From Cellulomonas soli (lineage in GTDB: Bacteria; Actinomycetota; Actinomycetes; Actinomycetales; Cellulomonadaceae), in NCBI RefSeq assembly GCF_013409305.1, contig NZ_JACBZJ010000001.1, forward strand, positions 2,108,001-2,172,000: a stretch of DNA of 64,000 nucleotides, in the 5' to 3' direction. Below are positions 44,494-51,546 of this stretch, one piece after another. The position numbers and the translations under genes were made by a program. Position 1 is the stretch's first letter; each line of letters begins with the position of its first letter. The notes beneath the pieces were generated by a model. It saw nothing but the letters and a program-made list of their open reading frames with translations. It was not told the DNA's origin and made no database searches.

Positions 44494-44579
44494 AGGTGCC
44501 TGCCCCGGTCGACCCTCTGACCTGCGGCTGCTCGCAGACCGACCCGGTCGCAGGTCTGCCGGTGCGACGGGTCAGGCGG

Positions 44580-44585
44580 TACGGT
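44580..44585 (+). promoter_or_regulatory. leaderless -10 element of the antitoxin gene
   Basis: TACGGT lies exactly six bases before the GTG at 44592; no Shine-Dalgarno is seen. Confidence 0.6.
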
Positions 44586-44591
44586 CGCGGG

Positions 44592-44879
44592 GTGGAGGTC
44601 GCGGTCAGCGCGTTGCGCGCGGAGCTCAAGCAGTGGATCGAGGCCGCCAAGGCCGGTGAGGACGTCGTGATCACCGACCGAGGGGTGCCCGTGGCGCGCC
44701 TGAGCGGCATCGAGTCGGCCGACCTGCTGACGCGGTTGACCCGCGACGGCCTGCTCACCGCACCCGACGAGCCCCGTCCGCCCGCCGAACCGGAGCAGCA
44801 CGGCGCGCAGGGCGCCCACGGTCCGGGGGCCCGGCAGCCGAACGCGGTGTCCGGGCTCGTCCGCCGCCTGCGCCGCTGA
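44592..44879 (+). CDS. Phd/YefM-type antitoxin (VapB partner)
   Basis: This 95-residue protein has a Phd/YefM-like N-terminal DNA-binding fold (VEVAVSALRAELKQWIEAAK, then VVITDRGVPVARLSGI at about 28-43). Its C-terminal tail is disordered and rich in Pro, Glu, Gly and Gln before a basic end. The tail is the likely toxin-neutralising part. The PIN-domain toxin gene starts five bases after the stop, so this is a type II toxin-antitoxin operon. The antitoxin probably represses its own promoter. It appears to be translated from a leaderless mRNA, whereas the toxin is not. Confidence 0.87.
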   Translation: MEVAVSALRAELKQWIEAAKAGEDVVITDRGVPVARLSGIESADLLTRLTRDGLLTAPDEPRPPAEPEQHGAQGAHGPGARQPNAVSGLVRRLRR

Positions 44880-44884
44880 CGCCG

Positions 44885-45304
44885 ATGGCCATCGTCTACC
44901 TCGACACGAGCGCGCTGCTCAAGCTGTGCGTGACCGAGCCCGGCACCGACCTGAGCGCCGCCCTGTGGGACGGTGCCGACCTGGTGGCCACGTCCCGGCT
45001 GGCCGACAGCGAGGTGCGGGCCACCCTGGCCTCCGCCCGTCGCAGCGGTGCGCTGGAGCCCGAGGCTGCTCGGCGGGCCCTGGCCGCGTGGGAGCGGTTG
45101 TGGGCGGGCCTGCACGTCGTGGAGCTGCACCGGGGCATCAGTGCGAGCGCGGCCGTGCTCGTGGGTCGGCACCCGCTGCGCTCGGGGGACGCGTTGCACC
45201 TGGCCAGCGCGCTGACGCTGCGGTCGCCGGACCTCGTGGTGGCCGTGTGGGACGAGCGGCTGGCAGCGGCGGCGCGGGCCGAGGGGCTGCACGTCGTTCC
45301 CTGA
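44885..45304 (+). CDS. vapC: VapC-type PIN-domain ribonuclease toxin
   Basis: This 139-residue PIN-domain protein has the four acidic metal-binding residues of active VapC toxins: D7 (VYLDTSALLKL), E43 (ADSEVRATLA), D102 (RSGDALHLASA) and D123 (VWDERL). Such toxins cleave specific tRNAs or rRNA when the antitoxin is degraded. The length is normal and no motif is lost. The gene is directly behind its Phd/YefM-like antitoxin. The RNA target cannot be predicted. Confidence 0.9.
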   Translation: MAIVYLDTSALLKLCVTEPGTDLSAALWDGADLVATSRLADSEVRATLASARRSGALEPEAARRALAAWERLWAGLHVVELHRGISASAAVLVGRHPLRSGDALHLASALTLRSPDLVVAVWDERLAAAARAEGLHVVP

Positions 45305-45366
45305 CGGCCCCGATCGCCGCCCGGGTGATCGTGGCGCGGGTGACGCGTGTGCGCAGGGTCGTCTCG

Positions 45367-45372
45367 TAGGCT
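45367..45372 (+). promoter_or_regulatory. leaderless -10 element of the DUF2516 gene
   Basis: TAGGCT lies exactly six bases before the GTG at 45379. Confidence 0.6.
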
Positions 45373-45378
45373 CGGCCC

Positions 45379-45714
45379 GTGATCGCCAACCTGCAGATCC
45401 TCATGTTCCTGGCCTTCTACCTGGTGATCTTCGGCCTGTCCCTGTGGGCGCTCGTCGATCTGGCCACGCGGCCGTCGCGCGCGTTCGTCGACGGCGGCAA
45501 GCGCACCAAGCAGTTCTGGGGGCTGATCCTCGGACCGGCAGCGGCGATCGCGTTCATGGCGATCCCGGCACCGCTCGGCCTCGGGTTCCTCTCGTTCCTC
45601 GCGCTGGGCAGCGCGGTCGCGTCGATCGTCTACCTGGTCGACGTGCGCCCGGCGATCGCCCCGTACTCGCGCAAGAAGGGCCCCCGCGGCCCGTCGTCGC
45701 GCGGCGGGTGGTGA
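45379..45714 (+). CDS. DUF2516 membrane protein
   Basis: This 111-residue protein has three hydrophobic segments. It has the DUF2516 layout: VIANLQILMFLAFYLVIFGL at the start, the ALVDLATRPSRAFVDGGKRT loop and a WGLILGPAAAIAFMAI helix. The tail is basic and Gly/Ser/Arg-rich. The function is unknown. It is a conserved small membrane protein of actinobacteria and overlaps or directly adjoins the asparaginase gene, so both share a leaderless promoter. Confidence 0.85.
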   Translation: MIANLQILMFLAFYLVIFGLSLWALVDLATRPSRAFVDGGKRTKQFWGLILGPAAAIAFMAIPAPLGLGFLSFLALGSAVASIVYLVDVRPAIAPYSRKKGPRGPSSRGGW

Positions 45715-46757
45715 GGGTGCGGGCCGAGGAGCTCGCTGCCTCGGACGTCGGGAGTCGTGCGGTCCCGCTCGCCCGGGTGGTCCGCGGCGGGGTCGTGGAG
45801 TCGGTGCACGCGGGCCACGTGGTGGTGCTGGCGCCCGACGGGTCGGTGCGGTTCGCGCTGGGCGACCCGGACGTGACGATCTGGGCGCGCTCGTCGCTCA
45901 AGCCGTTGCAGGCGGTGGCGATGCTGCGCAGCGGGCTCGACGTGGCCGGTGAACGGCTCGCCCTGGTGTGCGCGAGCCACAACGCCGAGGACGGGCACCT
46001 CGAGGTCGTGCGGCAGCTCCTCGCCGACGCCGGACTGGCGGAGGACGCGCTGCAGAACACCCCGGACTGGCCGCTGGACGCGGACGCGGCCTGGCAGCGT
46101 CGGGCCGACGGGTACGGGCGGGCGTCGCTCACGCAGAACTGCTCGGGCAAGCACGCCGGCATGGTCGCCACGTGCGTCGCCGCGGGCTGGCCGACGGCGA
46201 CCTACCTCGAGCCGTCGCACCCGTTGCAGGTGGCCGTGCGCGGCACGATCGCCGAGCTGACGGGCGCGCCCGTCGAGCACGTGACGGTCGACGGGTGCGG
46301 TGCGCCGCTGTTCTCGACGACGCTCGCCGGGCTGGCGCGGGCGTTCGGCGCGCTCGCGGGTGCGGGTGCCTCGGGAGATCTCGGACCGCAGGGTCGGGTC
46401 GCGCGCGCCATGGCGCAGCACCCGTGGTGCGTGGCGGGCACGGGCCGCGACGCGACCGCGTTCATGCAGGCGGTGCCGGGCCTGGTGGCCAAGGACGGCG
46501 CGGACGGCGTGTACGCGGCAGGGCTGCCCGACGGGTCGGCTGTGGCGTTCAAGGTCGCCGACGGGTCCGCCCGGCCGCGGCCCGTCGTGCTCGCGGCGGC
46601 GCTCATGGCGGCGGGTGTCGACCCGGCGCTCGTCGGCACGGTCGGACGAGTACCCGTGCTCGGGCACGGGGAGCCGGTCGGTGACGTGGTCGCGACGTTC
46701 GGCCCTGGGGCTGCGGTCCCGGATCAGGCGGGCGGGCCCGACCGGAGCCGTCCGTGA
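45711..46757 (+). CDS. L-asparaginase II-like protein (Rhizobium type)
   Basis: This 348-residue protein matches the family of thermolabile Rhizobium etli-type asparaginases, distinct from the classical AnsA/AnsB fold. It has [54 protein letters not shown] and [13 protein letters not shown], with Ser, Lys and two Cys of the active-site cluster. It hydrolyses asparagine to aspartate and ammonia. The start is either GTG 45711, overlapping the DUF2516 stop, or GTG 45717. It overlaps dtd by four bases. The neighbouring order DUF2516-asparaginase-dtd is typical of related genera. Confidence 0.85.
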   Translation: MRVRAEELAASDVGSRAVPLARVVRGGVVESVHAGHVVVLAPDGSVRFALGDPDVTIWARSSLKPLQAVAMLRSGLDVAGERLALVCASHNAEDGHLEVVRQLLADAGLAEDALQNTPDWPLDADAAWQRRADGYGRASLTQNCSGKHAGMVATCVAAGWPTATYLEPSHPLQVAVRGTIAELTGAPVEHVTVDGCGAPLFSTTLAGLARAFGALAGAGASGDLGPQGRVARAMAQHPWCVAGTGRDATAFMQAVPGLVAKDGADGVYAAGLPDGSAVAFKVADGSARPRPVVLAAALMAAGVDPALVGTVGRVPVLGHGEPVGDVVATFGPGAAVPDQAGGPDRSRP

Positions 46758-47191
46758 GGGCGGTCGTCCAGCGCGTCACGCGGGCCTCGGTGCGGGTCGA
46801 CGGTGAGGTGGTCGGTGCGATCGACCGTCCCGGGCTGGTCGCACTCGTCGGTGTGACCCCGGGGGACGGGCCCGCGCAGGTCGAGCTGATCGCGCGCAAG
46901 ATCGCCGAGCTGCGGATCCTGCGCGACGAGCGGTGCGCGGTCGAGGTGGGGGCGCCGGTGCTGGTGGTCAGCCAGTTCACGCTCTACGCCGACACGCGCA
47001 AGGGTCGGCGTCCGACGTGGAACGCGGCGGCGCCCGGGTCGGTGGCCGAACCGCTGGTCGAGCAGGTCGTGGCGGCGTTGCGGGCCCGGGGTCTGGAGGT
47101 CCCGACGGGGCGGTTCGGGGCCGACATGGCGGTCGAGCTGGTCAACGACGGACCCGTGACGATCCTGCTGGAGTCGGTCCCGGGCTCCTGA
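46754..47191 (+). CDS. dtd: D-aminoacyl-tRNA deacylase
   Basis: This 145-residue enzyme removes D-amino acids or glycine wrongly attached to tRNA. It starts [20 protein letters not shown] and has both catalytic signatures: [23 protein letters not shown] (near 73-95) and the C-terminal [11 protein letters not shown]. The GTG start overlaps the asparaginase stop by four bases, so it is translated from the same mRNA. The length is normal. Confidence 0.96.
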   Translation: MRAVVQRVTRASVRVDGEVVGAIDRPGLVALVGVTPGDGPAQVELIARKIAELRILRDERCAVEVGAPVLVVSQFTLYADTRKGRRPTWNAAAPGSVAEPLVEQVVAALRARGLEVPTGRFGADMAVELVNDGPVTILLESVPGS

Positions 47192-47227
47192 TCGCAGCCC
47201 CGGAGACCGGTACGGCCGGGTGCCCGA

Positions 47228-47818
47228 TCAGCCCAGCGTCGTCAGCCAGTCGCGGACGGCTGCCGCGACGGCCGCGTCGCCGTCGGGCTGGTGCCCACCG
47301 GGGACGAGCACGGTGGTGAGCGGGCCGCCGAGCGTGCCCAGGTGCAGGGCGAGCTCCTCGGGGGTGCCGAACGGGTCGTGCTCCCCGGACACCGCGAGCA
47401 CGGGGACGTGCACCTCCGGGAGGTGGGCGACCCGCAGGGTGCCGGGCTTGCCCGGCGGGTGCAGCGGGTACGACAGCAGCACCAGGCCGGCCGCGGGCAG
47501 CCCCTCGGCGACGGCCATCGAGCACATGCGGCCGCCGTACGAGCGACCGCCCAGCACGAGGCGGTCGGTGCCGACACCGAGCTCCTCGGCGAACGCCTCG
47601 GCCTCCGCGCAGACGTGGGCGACGGCCACGGGTGCGCGGTCGGGCAGCCGACGCCCGGCGGTCCGGTACGGGAAGTCGACGCGACGCACGGGCAGCGGCG
47701 CCACCGCGTGCTCGACGGCCAGCAGCGTGCGGTGCTCGCGGTCCGCGCCGGCACCGGGCGTGAGCAGCAGGCCGGCCACGCGGGGGACGGGTCCGACGGA
47801 GGCGTGCGCGCTGGTCAC
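47228..47818 (-). CDS. small alpha/beta-hydrolase family protein
   Basis: This 196-residue protein has the pattern of KANL3/Tex30-type or dienelactone-hydrolase-like small hydrolases. LLLTPGAGADREHRTLLAV occurs near the start, the nucleophile elbow GGRSYGGRMCSM has Ser in G-x-S-x-G, LLSYPLHPPGKP follows, the acid is likely in VSGEHDPFGTPEE, and GGHQPDGD provides the His. The substrate is unknown. The GTG at 47818 has TACCGT exactly six bases upstream, indicating a leaderless mRNA. It converges on dtd. Confidence 0.83.
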   Translation of the reverse strand: MTSAHASVGPVPRVAGLLLTPGAGADREHRTLLAVEHAVAPLPVRRVDFPYRTAGRRLPDRAPVAVAHVCAEAEAFAEELGVGTDRLVLGGRSYGGRMCSMAVAEGLPAAGLVLLSYPLHPPGKPGTLRVAHLPEVHVPVLAVSGEHDPFGTPEELALHLGTLGGPLTTVLVPGGHQPDGDAAVAAAVRDWLTTLG

Positions 47819-47824
47819 GGGCCC

Positions 47825-47830
47825 ACGGTA
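47825..47830 (-). promoter_or_regulatory. leaderless -10 element of the small hydrolase gene
   Basis: On the minus strand TACCGT is followed by six bases and the GTG at 47818. Confidence 0.6.
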
Positions 47831-47882
47831 GCCGTCGGACGTGCGCCGGTGCCCGTGGATGCTTCGCCGGTCGGGGACGCGA

Positions 47883-47917
47883 GAGGGCCCCTCGGAGTAA
47901 GCGTCCGAGGGGCCCTC
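47883..47917. terminator. strong hairpin, first copy of a duplicated stem-loop
   Basis: A perfect 14-bp stem (47883-47896 with 47904-47917) closes the loop GTAAGCG. It is upstream of the hydrolase promoter, so it does not terminate that gene. It best fits the 3' end of a minus-strand transcript coming from 48.2 kb. A near copy lies at 48409-48441. Confidence 0.75.
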
Positions 47918-48208
47918 CCGTGACCGCAGGTCCCGAGCCACCGGTGGACGGCGGGGCGGACGCCGCGATGACGGTGCGGCTGCGTCCCGGCACCCGGTTC
48001 GCCGGCTGACCGGCTCTCCATGGGCGGGGCGACTGCGGTCCGGCGTCGCGGCTCCGGTGCCCCCTGCGTCGTCATCCGCAGTCCGCCAGGTCTCCCTGCC
48101 GGGTGGTCTCCCGTTCTCCGCTCGGCCCGGCCACGGTTACCCGGCCGCCCGGCGGTGCATGCCCCCCGGGGGGGTGCTGCCGCTCTCTGCCCGGGCCGTC
48201 GTGGCCGT
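47883..48208 (-). ncRNA. candidate ~325-nt non-coding RNA, possibly Ms1/6S-like
   Basis: The gap between the hydrolase and macro-domain genes has no credible coding frame. On the minus strand there is a promoter-like pair: TTGCGG (48239-48244) and TAGACAT (48215-48221), separated by 17 bases. They predict transcription from about 48208 and ending at the strong hairpin 47883-47917. The interior is rich in complementary GC runs, for example CCCCCCC/GGGGGG near 48165-48178. In Mycobacterium and Streptomyces the ~300-nt core-RNAP-binding RNA Ms1 lies in the neighbourhood of nth, crp and whiB4, as I recall, and this gap is about 12 kb from those genes here. Identity with Ms1 is a hypothesis; no conserved primary motif could be checked. 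Confidence 0.35.
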
Positions 48209-48238
48209 CGAGAGATGTCTAGTCCTGGCCCCGGGTGC

Positions 48239-48244
48239 CCGCAA
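48239..48244 (-). promoter_or_regulatory. -35 element of the candidate ncRNA promoter
   Basis: TTGCGG on the minus strand, 17 bases before TAGACAT at 48215-48221. It is among the better sigma-70-like pairs noticed in this window. Confidence 0.4.
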
Positions 48245-48263
48245 GCGCTCTGACCAGGAACTT

Positions 48264-48353
48264 TTGTCCACCGGTCGGTGCACATGTTCGTCCACAGGTC
48301 GACCTGCATGAACACGCGGCAAACACAGGCCTGTGGATGAGTTCTGTGGACAC
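48264..48353. other. cluster of four DnaA-box-like sites
   Basis: Four 9-mers resemble the actinobacterial DnaA box TTGTCCACA. TTGTCCACC (48264-48272, plus) and TCGTCCACA (48288-48296, plus) have one mismatch each. TCATCCACA (48332-48340, minus) has two mismatches and GTGTCCACA (48345-48353, minus) one. A 12-bp palindrome CAGGTCGACCTG is embedded at 48295-48306. No dnaA, dnaN or parB gene is nearby, so this is not oriC; a titration or regulatory site is possible. Confidence 0.5.
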
Positions 48354-48408
48354 ACACCCGGCGTTCACCCGGAAGGACGCGTCTGCTCGATACCCTTCGG
48401 ACCAGGTC

Positions 48409-48441
48409 GAGGCCCCCCGGAGTAAGCGTCCGAGGGGCCTC
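48409..48441. repeat. second copy of the duplicated stem-loop
   Basis: A 13-bp stem with one mismatch (48409-48421 with 48429-48441) has the same loop GTAAGCG as the hairpin at 47883-47917. Twenty-two bases (48418-48439) are identical to 47893-47914 in the same orientation. The two copies bracket the gene-free segment. Confidence 0.8.
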
Positions 48442-48562
48442 TCCTCGTCCCTCGCCGGCTGGCTCCCCGCCTGTCGTCCCGCTCTCGCGCCGGATCGCCC
48501 GCCGGAGGGCCTGAGACCTTCGTCGGGTGGTGCTCAGCGCGCCGCGCGCGAGGATGGCCCCC

Positions 48563-49114
48563 ATGCGGATCGAAGCCGTCCAGGGGGACATCACCGAGCA
48601 GGACGTCGACGTCGTGGTCAACGCGGCCAACCTCACGCTCCTCGGCGGTGGCGGGGTCGACGGGGCCATCCACGCGGCGGCGGGGCCGAAGCTGCTCGAG
48701 GCGTGCCAGGCCCTGCGCGCCCAGGAGCGGTTCGCCGACGGCCTGACGGTCGGCGACGCGGTCGCCACGCCGGGCTTCGACCTGCAGGCCCGGTGGGTCG
48801 TGCACACCGTGGGCCCGAACCGGCACGCGGGGCAGGTGAGCACGACCGCGCTCGCCTCGTGCTTCGGACGGTCGCTGGAGATCGCCGTCGAGCTCGGCGC
48901 GCGCAGCATCGCGTTCCCGGCCGTCGGTGCCGGGGCGTACGGCTGGGACGTCGCCGACGTGGCGGGCGTCGCGGCCGGTGTCGTGAAGGGGTGGGCGGCC
49001 TGCGCGCAGAACGGCGTGCTGGAGGGCCAGACCCAGCCGTCGGGGCTCGAGCTCGTGCGGTTCGTGCTCTCCGGGCCGGCCGCGCTCGCGGCCTTCGAGC
49101 GGGCGCTCGCCTGA
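48563..49114 (+). CDS. macro-domain protein (ADP-ribose-binding/deacetylating)
   Basis: This 183-residue protein is a stand-alone macro domain. It has MRIEAVQGDITEQDVDVVVN, then the ADP-ribose-binding AANLTLLGGGGVDGAIHAAAG and AFPAVGAGAYGWDVADVAGV. The first pattern matches the MacroD/YmdB type, which hydrolyses O-acetyl-ADP-ribose or removes ADP-ribose from proteins. The ATG at 48563 is preferred because the domain starts there; an in-frame ATG at 48554 would add three residues. A GNAT acetyltransferase gene follows, and a sirtuin lies 6 kb downstream. Confidence 0.92.
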   Translation: MRIEAVQGDITEQDVDVVVNAANLTLLGGGGVDGAIHAAAGPKLLEACQALRAQERFADGLTVGDAVATPGFDLQARWVVHTVGPNRHAGQVSTTALASCFGRSLEIAVELGARSIAFPAVGAGAYGWDVADVAGVAAGVVKGWAACAQNGVLEGQTQPSGLELVRFVLSGPAALAAFERALA

Positions 49115-49226
49115 TCGTCGGGGGAGGGGCGGGGGCGGCGTGCGTGTCGGCCCGGACGCGTCACCTCGAGCCGTGCGGCGGACGTCCCCTTGAACCTGGA
49201 CGCATGTCACGGACAGGATGCGCGGC

Positions 49227-49892
49227 ATGTCCGCACCGACGCCGCCCCGTGACTCCTCCGACGATGCCGGGACGCCCCGCCGGATCCCCGACGTGATCGA
49301 GACCCTGACGCCCGGTGATGTCCCGGCGGCGGCGCGGGTGCTGGCCGACGCGCTCGCCGAGGACCCCGGGTACACGTACCTGTTCCCGTCGGCCGCGCGC
49401 CGGGCACGCGAGCTGGACGCGCTGTACCGGATGACCCTGTCGGACGCCGTGCGTCACGGCACGGTGTTCGCGACCCGGCACGCCGGGGACGTGACCGGGG
49501 TCGTGGCCGTGTACCCGCCGGGGGCGTACCCGATGGACGCGCGGCGCTGGTGGCGGCAGTCGTGGCGTCTGGTGCGGCTGGCGCTGCACGCCCGCGAGCA
49601 CAGCCGGGCGCTGGCCCGGTTCGGGGACCTGACCTCGGAGGGCGTGCCGGGTGACGCCTGGTACGTCGAGGCCGTGGGCGTCCGGCCGGACCTGCAGCGT
49701 CAGGGTCGCGGCAAGGCGTTGTTCGAGGCGGTCCACGGCACGATCGACGGTTCGGGCGCCGCGGCGTACCTGGAGACGACGAAGCCGGAGAACGTCGGCT
49801 ACTACCGGGCGCTCGGCTACGACCCCGTGCGCGACCGGGTGCCGCTGGCGGCCGGCGAGGGTCCGTGGATCGTGCCGATGCAGCGGGCCTGA
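49227..49892 (+). CDS. GNAT family N-acetyltransferase
   Basis: This 221-residue protein has a GNAT fold with the acetyl-CoA-binding motif VRPDLQRQGRGKALFEAV near residue 155 and the C-terminal ENVGYYRALGYDPV. The RRWWRQSWRLVRLAL segment before the core is typical of an actinobacterial GNAT subgroup. The start could be ATG 49218 or 49227; AGGATG lies just before the latter. The substrate is unknown. It stands between the macro-domain gene and the SDR cluster with about 110 and 80 bases on either side. Confidence 0.88.
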   Translation: MSAPTPPRDSSDDAGTPRRIPDVIETLTPGDVPAAARVLADALAEDPGYTYLFPSAARRARELDALYRMTLSDAVRHGTVFATRHAGDVTGVVAVYPPGAYPMDARRWWRQSWRLVRLALHAREHSRALARFGDLTSEGVPGDAWYVEAVGVRPDLQRQGRGKALFEAVHGTIDGSGAAAYLETTKPENVGYYRALGYDPVRDRVPLAAGEGPWIVPMQRA

Positions 49893-49976
49893 GGCGCCCG
49901 GCAGGGTGACGGCGAGGTGCGGGCCGTTACCGCTGCGTAAACACTGCGCCCGGGCCCTGGTGCGACGCCGGTCACA

Positions 49977-50855
49977 GTGGCACTCTCACCGAGTGGGTCA
50001 GTTGACCCACTTCTGACCGCCCGCCCCGCCACCCGCAGCCCGGAGCCCCTCATCGACGCGAACCCGCCCGCGAGCCCGTCCCGCCGCCCCGCCGCGGTCA
50101 TTACCGGGGCGAGCGCCGGCTTCGGCGTGGAGTTCGCCCGCCGGTTCGCCGCGCGCGGGCACGACGTGGTGCTCGTCGCCCGTCGCCGTGAGCCCATGCA
50201 GCGGCTCGCCGACGAGCTGACGGCCGAGCACGGGGTGTCCGCGCACGTCGTCCCGCTCGACCTCACGCAGGCCGACGCGGGCGACCGGCTGCTCGCCGAG
50301 GTCGTCGCGCTCGACGTGGACGTGCGCGCCCTGGTCAACAACGCCGGCTTCGGCACCTACGGGGCGTTCGCCGAGGCCGACCAGGCGCGCATCGCCCAGG
50401 AGATCGCCCTCAACGTGACCGCGGTGACGCTGCTCTCGCGGCTGTTCCTGCCCGGTCTGCTCGCGGCCGGGGACGGCGTCCTCGTGAACGTGGCCAGCAC
50501 GGCCGCCTACCAGCCGGGGCCGTACCTGGCCGTGTACGCGGCGACCAAGGCGTACGTCCGCTCGCTCACCGAGGCCATCTGGCAGGAGACGCGCGGCACC
50601 GGGCTCAAGGTGCTCGCGCTGGCCCCCGGGCCCACCGAGACCGAGTTCTTCGAGGCGGCGGGGTCCGAGAAGTTCAAGGTCGGGCAGATGCTCTCGGTCC
50701 CGGCCGTGGTCGACGTGGCCTTCCGCGCGCTCGACCGGCGCGACACCCCGCCGTCGGTGGTCGCCGGGCATCGGAACAAGGTCACGGCCGTCGCGGCGGG
50801 TCTCATGCCGCGCCGGTTCACGCTCGCCGTCGCCGGTCGGCTCACGGGGGAGTGA
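49977..50855 (+). CDS. short-chain dehydrogenase/reductase
   Basis: This classical SDR has the cofactor motif VITGASAGFGVEFARRFAARG, the LVNNAGFG structural motif, Ser in VASTAAYQ and the catalytic YAATK. The start is unclear. The only usual start codon in frame upstream is GTG 49977, but a 20-bp palindrome that looks like an operator (49992-50011) would then be inside the gene. At 50052 an ATC codon sits six bases after GGAG and directly before DANPP, giving a normal 267-residue protein. The TetR gene begins five bases after the stop. Substrate unknown. Confidence 0.88.
   Translation: MALSPSGSVDPLLTARPATRSPEPLIDANPPASPSRRPAAVITGASAGFGVEFARRFAARGHDVVLVARRREPMQRLADELTAEHGVSAHVVPLDLTQADAGDRLLAEVVALDVDVRALVNNAGFGTYGAFAEADQARIAQEIALNVTAVTLLSRLFLPGLLAAGDGVLVNVASTAAYQPGPYLAVYAATKAYVRSLTEAIWQETRGTGLKVLALAPGPTETEFFEAAGSEKFKVGQMLSVPAVVDVAFRALDRRDTPPSVVAGHRNKVTAVAAGLMPRRFTLAVAGRLTGE
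49992..50011. promoter_or_regulatory. 20-bp perfect palindrome, probable TetR operator
   Basis: AGTGGGTCA (49992-50000) and TGACCCACT (50003-50011) are exact inverted copies with a two-base spacer. The site is in front of the SDR-TetR-SCP2-PLP-MFS genes, so binding by the TetR protein at 50860-51546 is the simplest reading. Confidence 0.65.
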
Positions 50856-50859
50856 GCCG

Positions 50860-51546
50860 ATGACCCGCATGCCCGTCGCCGAGCGCCGCCGCGCGCTGGT
50901 CGACGCCGCCGTGCGGGTCATCGCCCGCGAAGGCGTCGCCGGGGCCACGACCCGGGCCGTCGTCGCCGAGGCGGGCATGAAGCTGGCGAGCCTGCACTAC
51001 GCGTTCGCCTCCCGCGAGGAGCTGCTCGAGGCCGTGATCGCCGACGTCACCGAGCAGGAGCGGCGCGCCGCCGAGGACGGGCTGCTGCCGCTCGGCGAGC
51101 CGGCCGACCCGGCACCGACCATGGCCGAGGTCGTGCGGGCAGGGCTCGACCGGTTCGTCGACCTGCTCGTCGAGGACCCGCTGCGCGAGCGCGCGCTGCT
51201 CGAGCTCACGCTGTACGCGCTGCGCACCCCCGGTCAGGAGGCCGCGCTCGCCACGCAGTACGCGATCTACCACCGGTCGGCCGCCGCCACGCTCGAGACG
51301 GCCGCCCGGGCCACCCGGTCACGATGGCTCGTGCCGCTGCCCGACGCCGCCCGGCTGCTCGTCACGCTCACCGACGGGCTGACCACCACCTGGCTGGCCG
51401 ACCGGGACACGGCCGCGGCGCGCGCCACGGTGGCCTTCGCCGCCCGGGCGCTGGCCGCGCTCGCCGTCCCGCTCGACCCCAGCACCTCACCGGCGCCCGG
51501 CGCCGGGACCCACGAGCCCGAGCACGAGGAGCACCGCGCATGCTGA
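50860..51546 (+). CDS. TetR family transcriptional regulator
   Basis: This 228-residue regulator has the TetR helix-turn-helix: ALVDAAVRVIAREGVAGATT, then VVAEAGMKLASLHYAFASRE. The ligand domain is helical and ends in a Pro/Glu/His-rich tail. It is inside the cluster, five bases behind the SDR gene and overlapping the SCP2-like gene by seven bases, so it is likely autoregulated together with them. The palindrome at 49992-50011 is the candidate operator. The ligand is unknown. Confidence 0.9.
   Translation: MTRMPVAERRRALVDAAVRVIAREGVAGATTRAVVAEAGMKLASLHYAFASREELLEAVIADVTEQERRAAEDGLLPLGEPADPAPTMAEVVRAGLDRFVDLLVEDPLRERALLELTLYALRTPGQEAALATQYAIYHRSAAATLETAARATRSRWLVPLPDAARLLVTLTDGLTTTWLADRDTAAARATVAFAARALAALAVPLDPSTSPAPGAGTHEPEHEEHRAC

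Noticed and set aside
48264..48353. Chromosomal origin of replication
   Set aside because: There are only four imperfect DnaA-like boxes and no dnaA, dnaN, recF, parAB or AT-rich unwinding region nearby.
47917..48409. RNase P RNA or the 6C RNA motif in the gene-free gap
   Set aside because: Conserved RNase P blocks were not found on either strand. 6C RNA needs two hairpins with C-runs, and only one C-run paired with a G-run is present.
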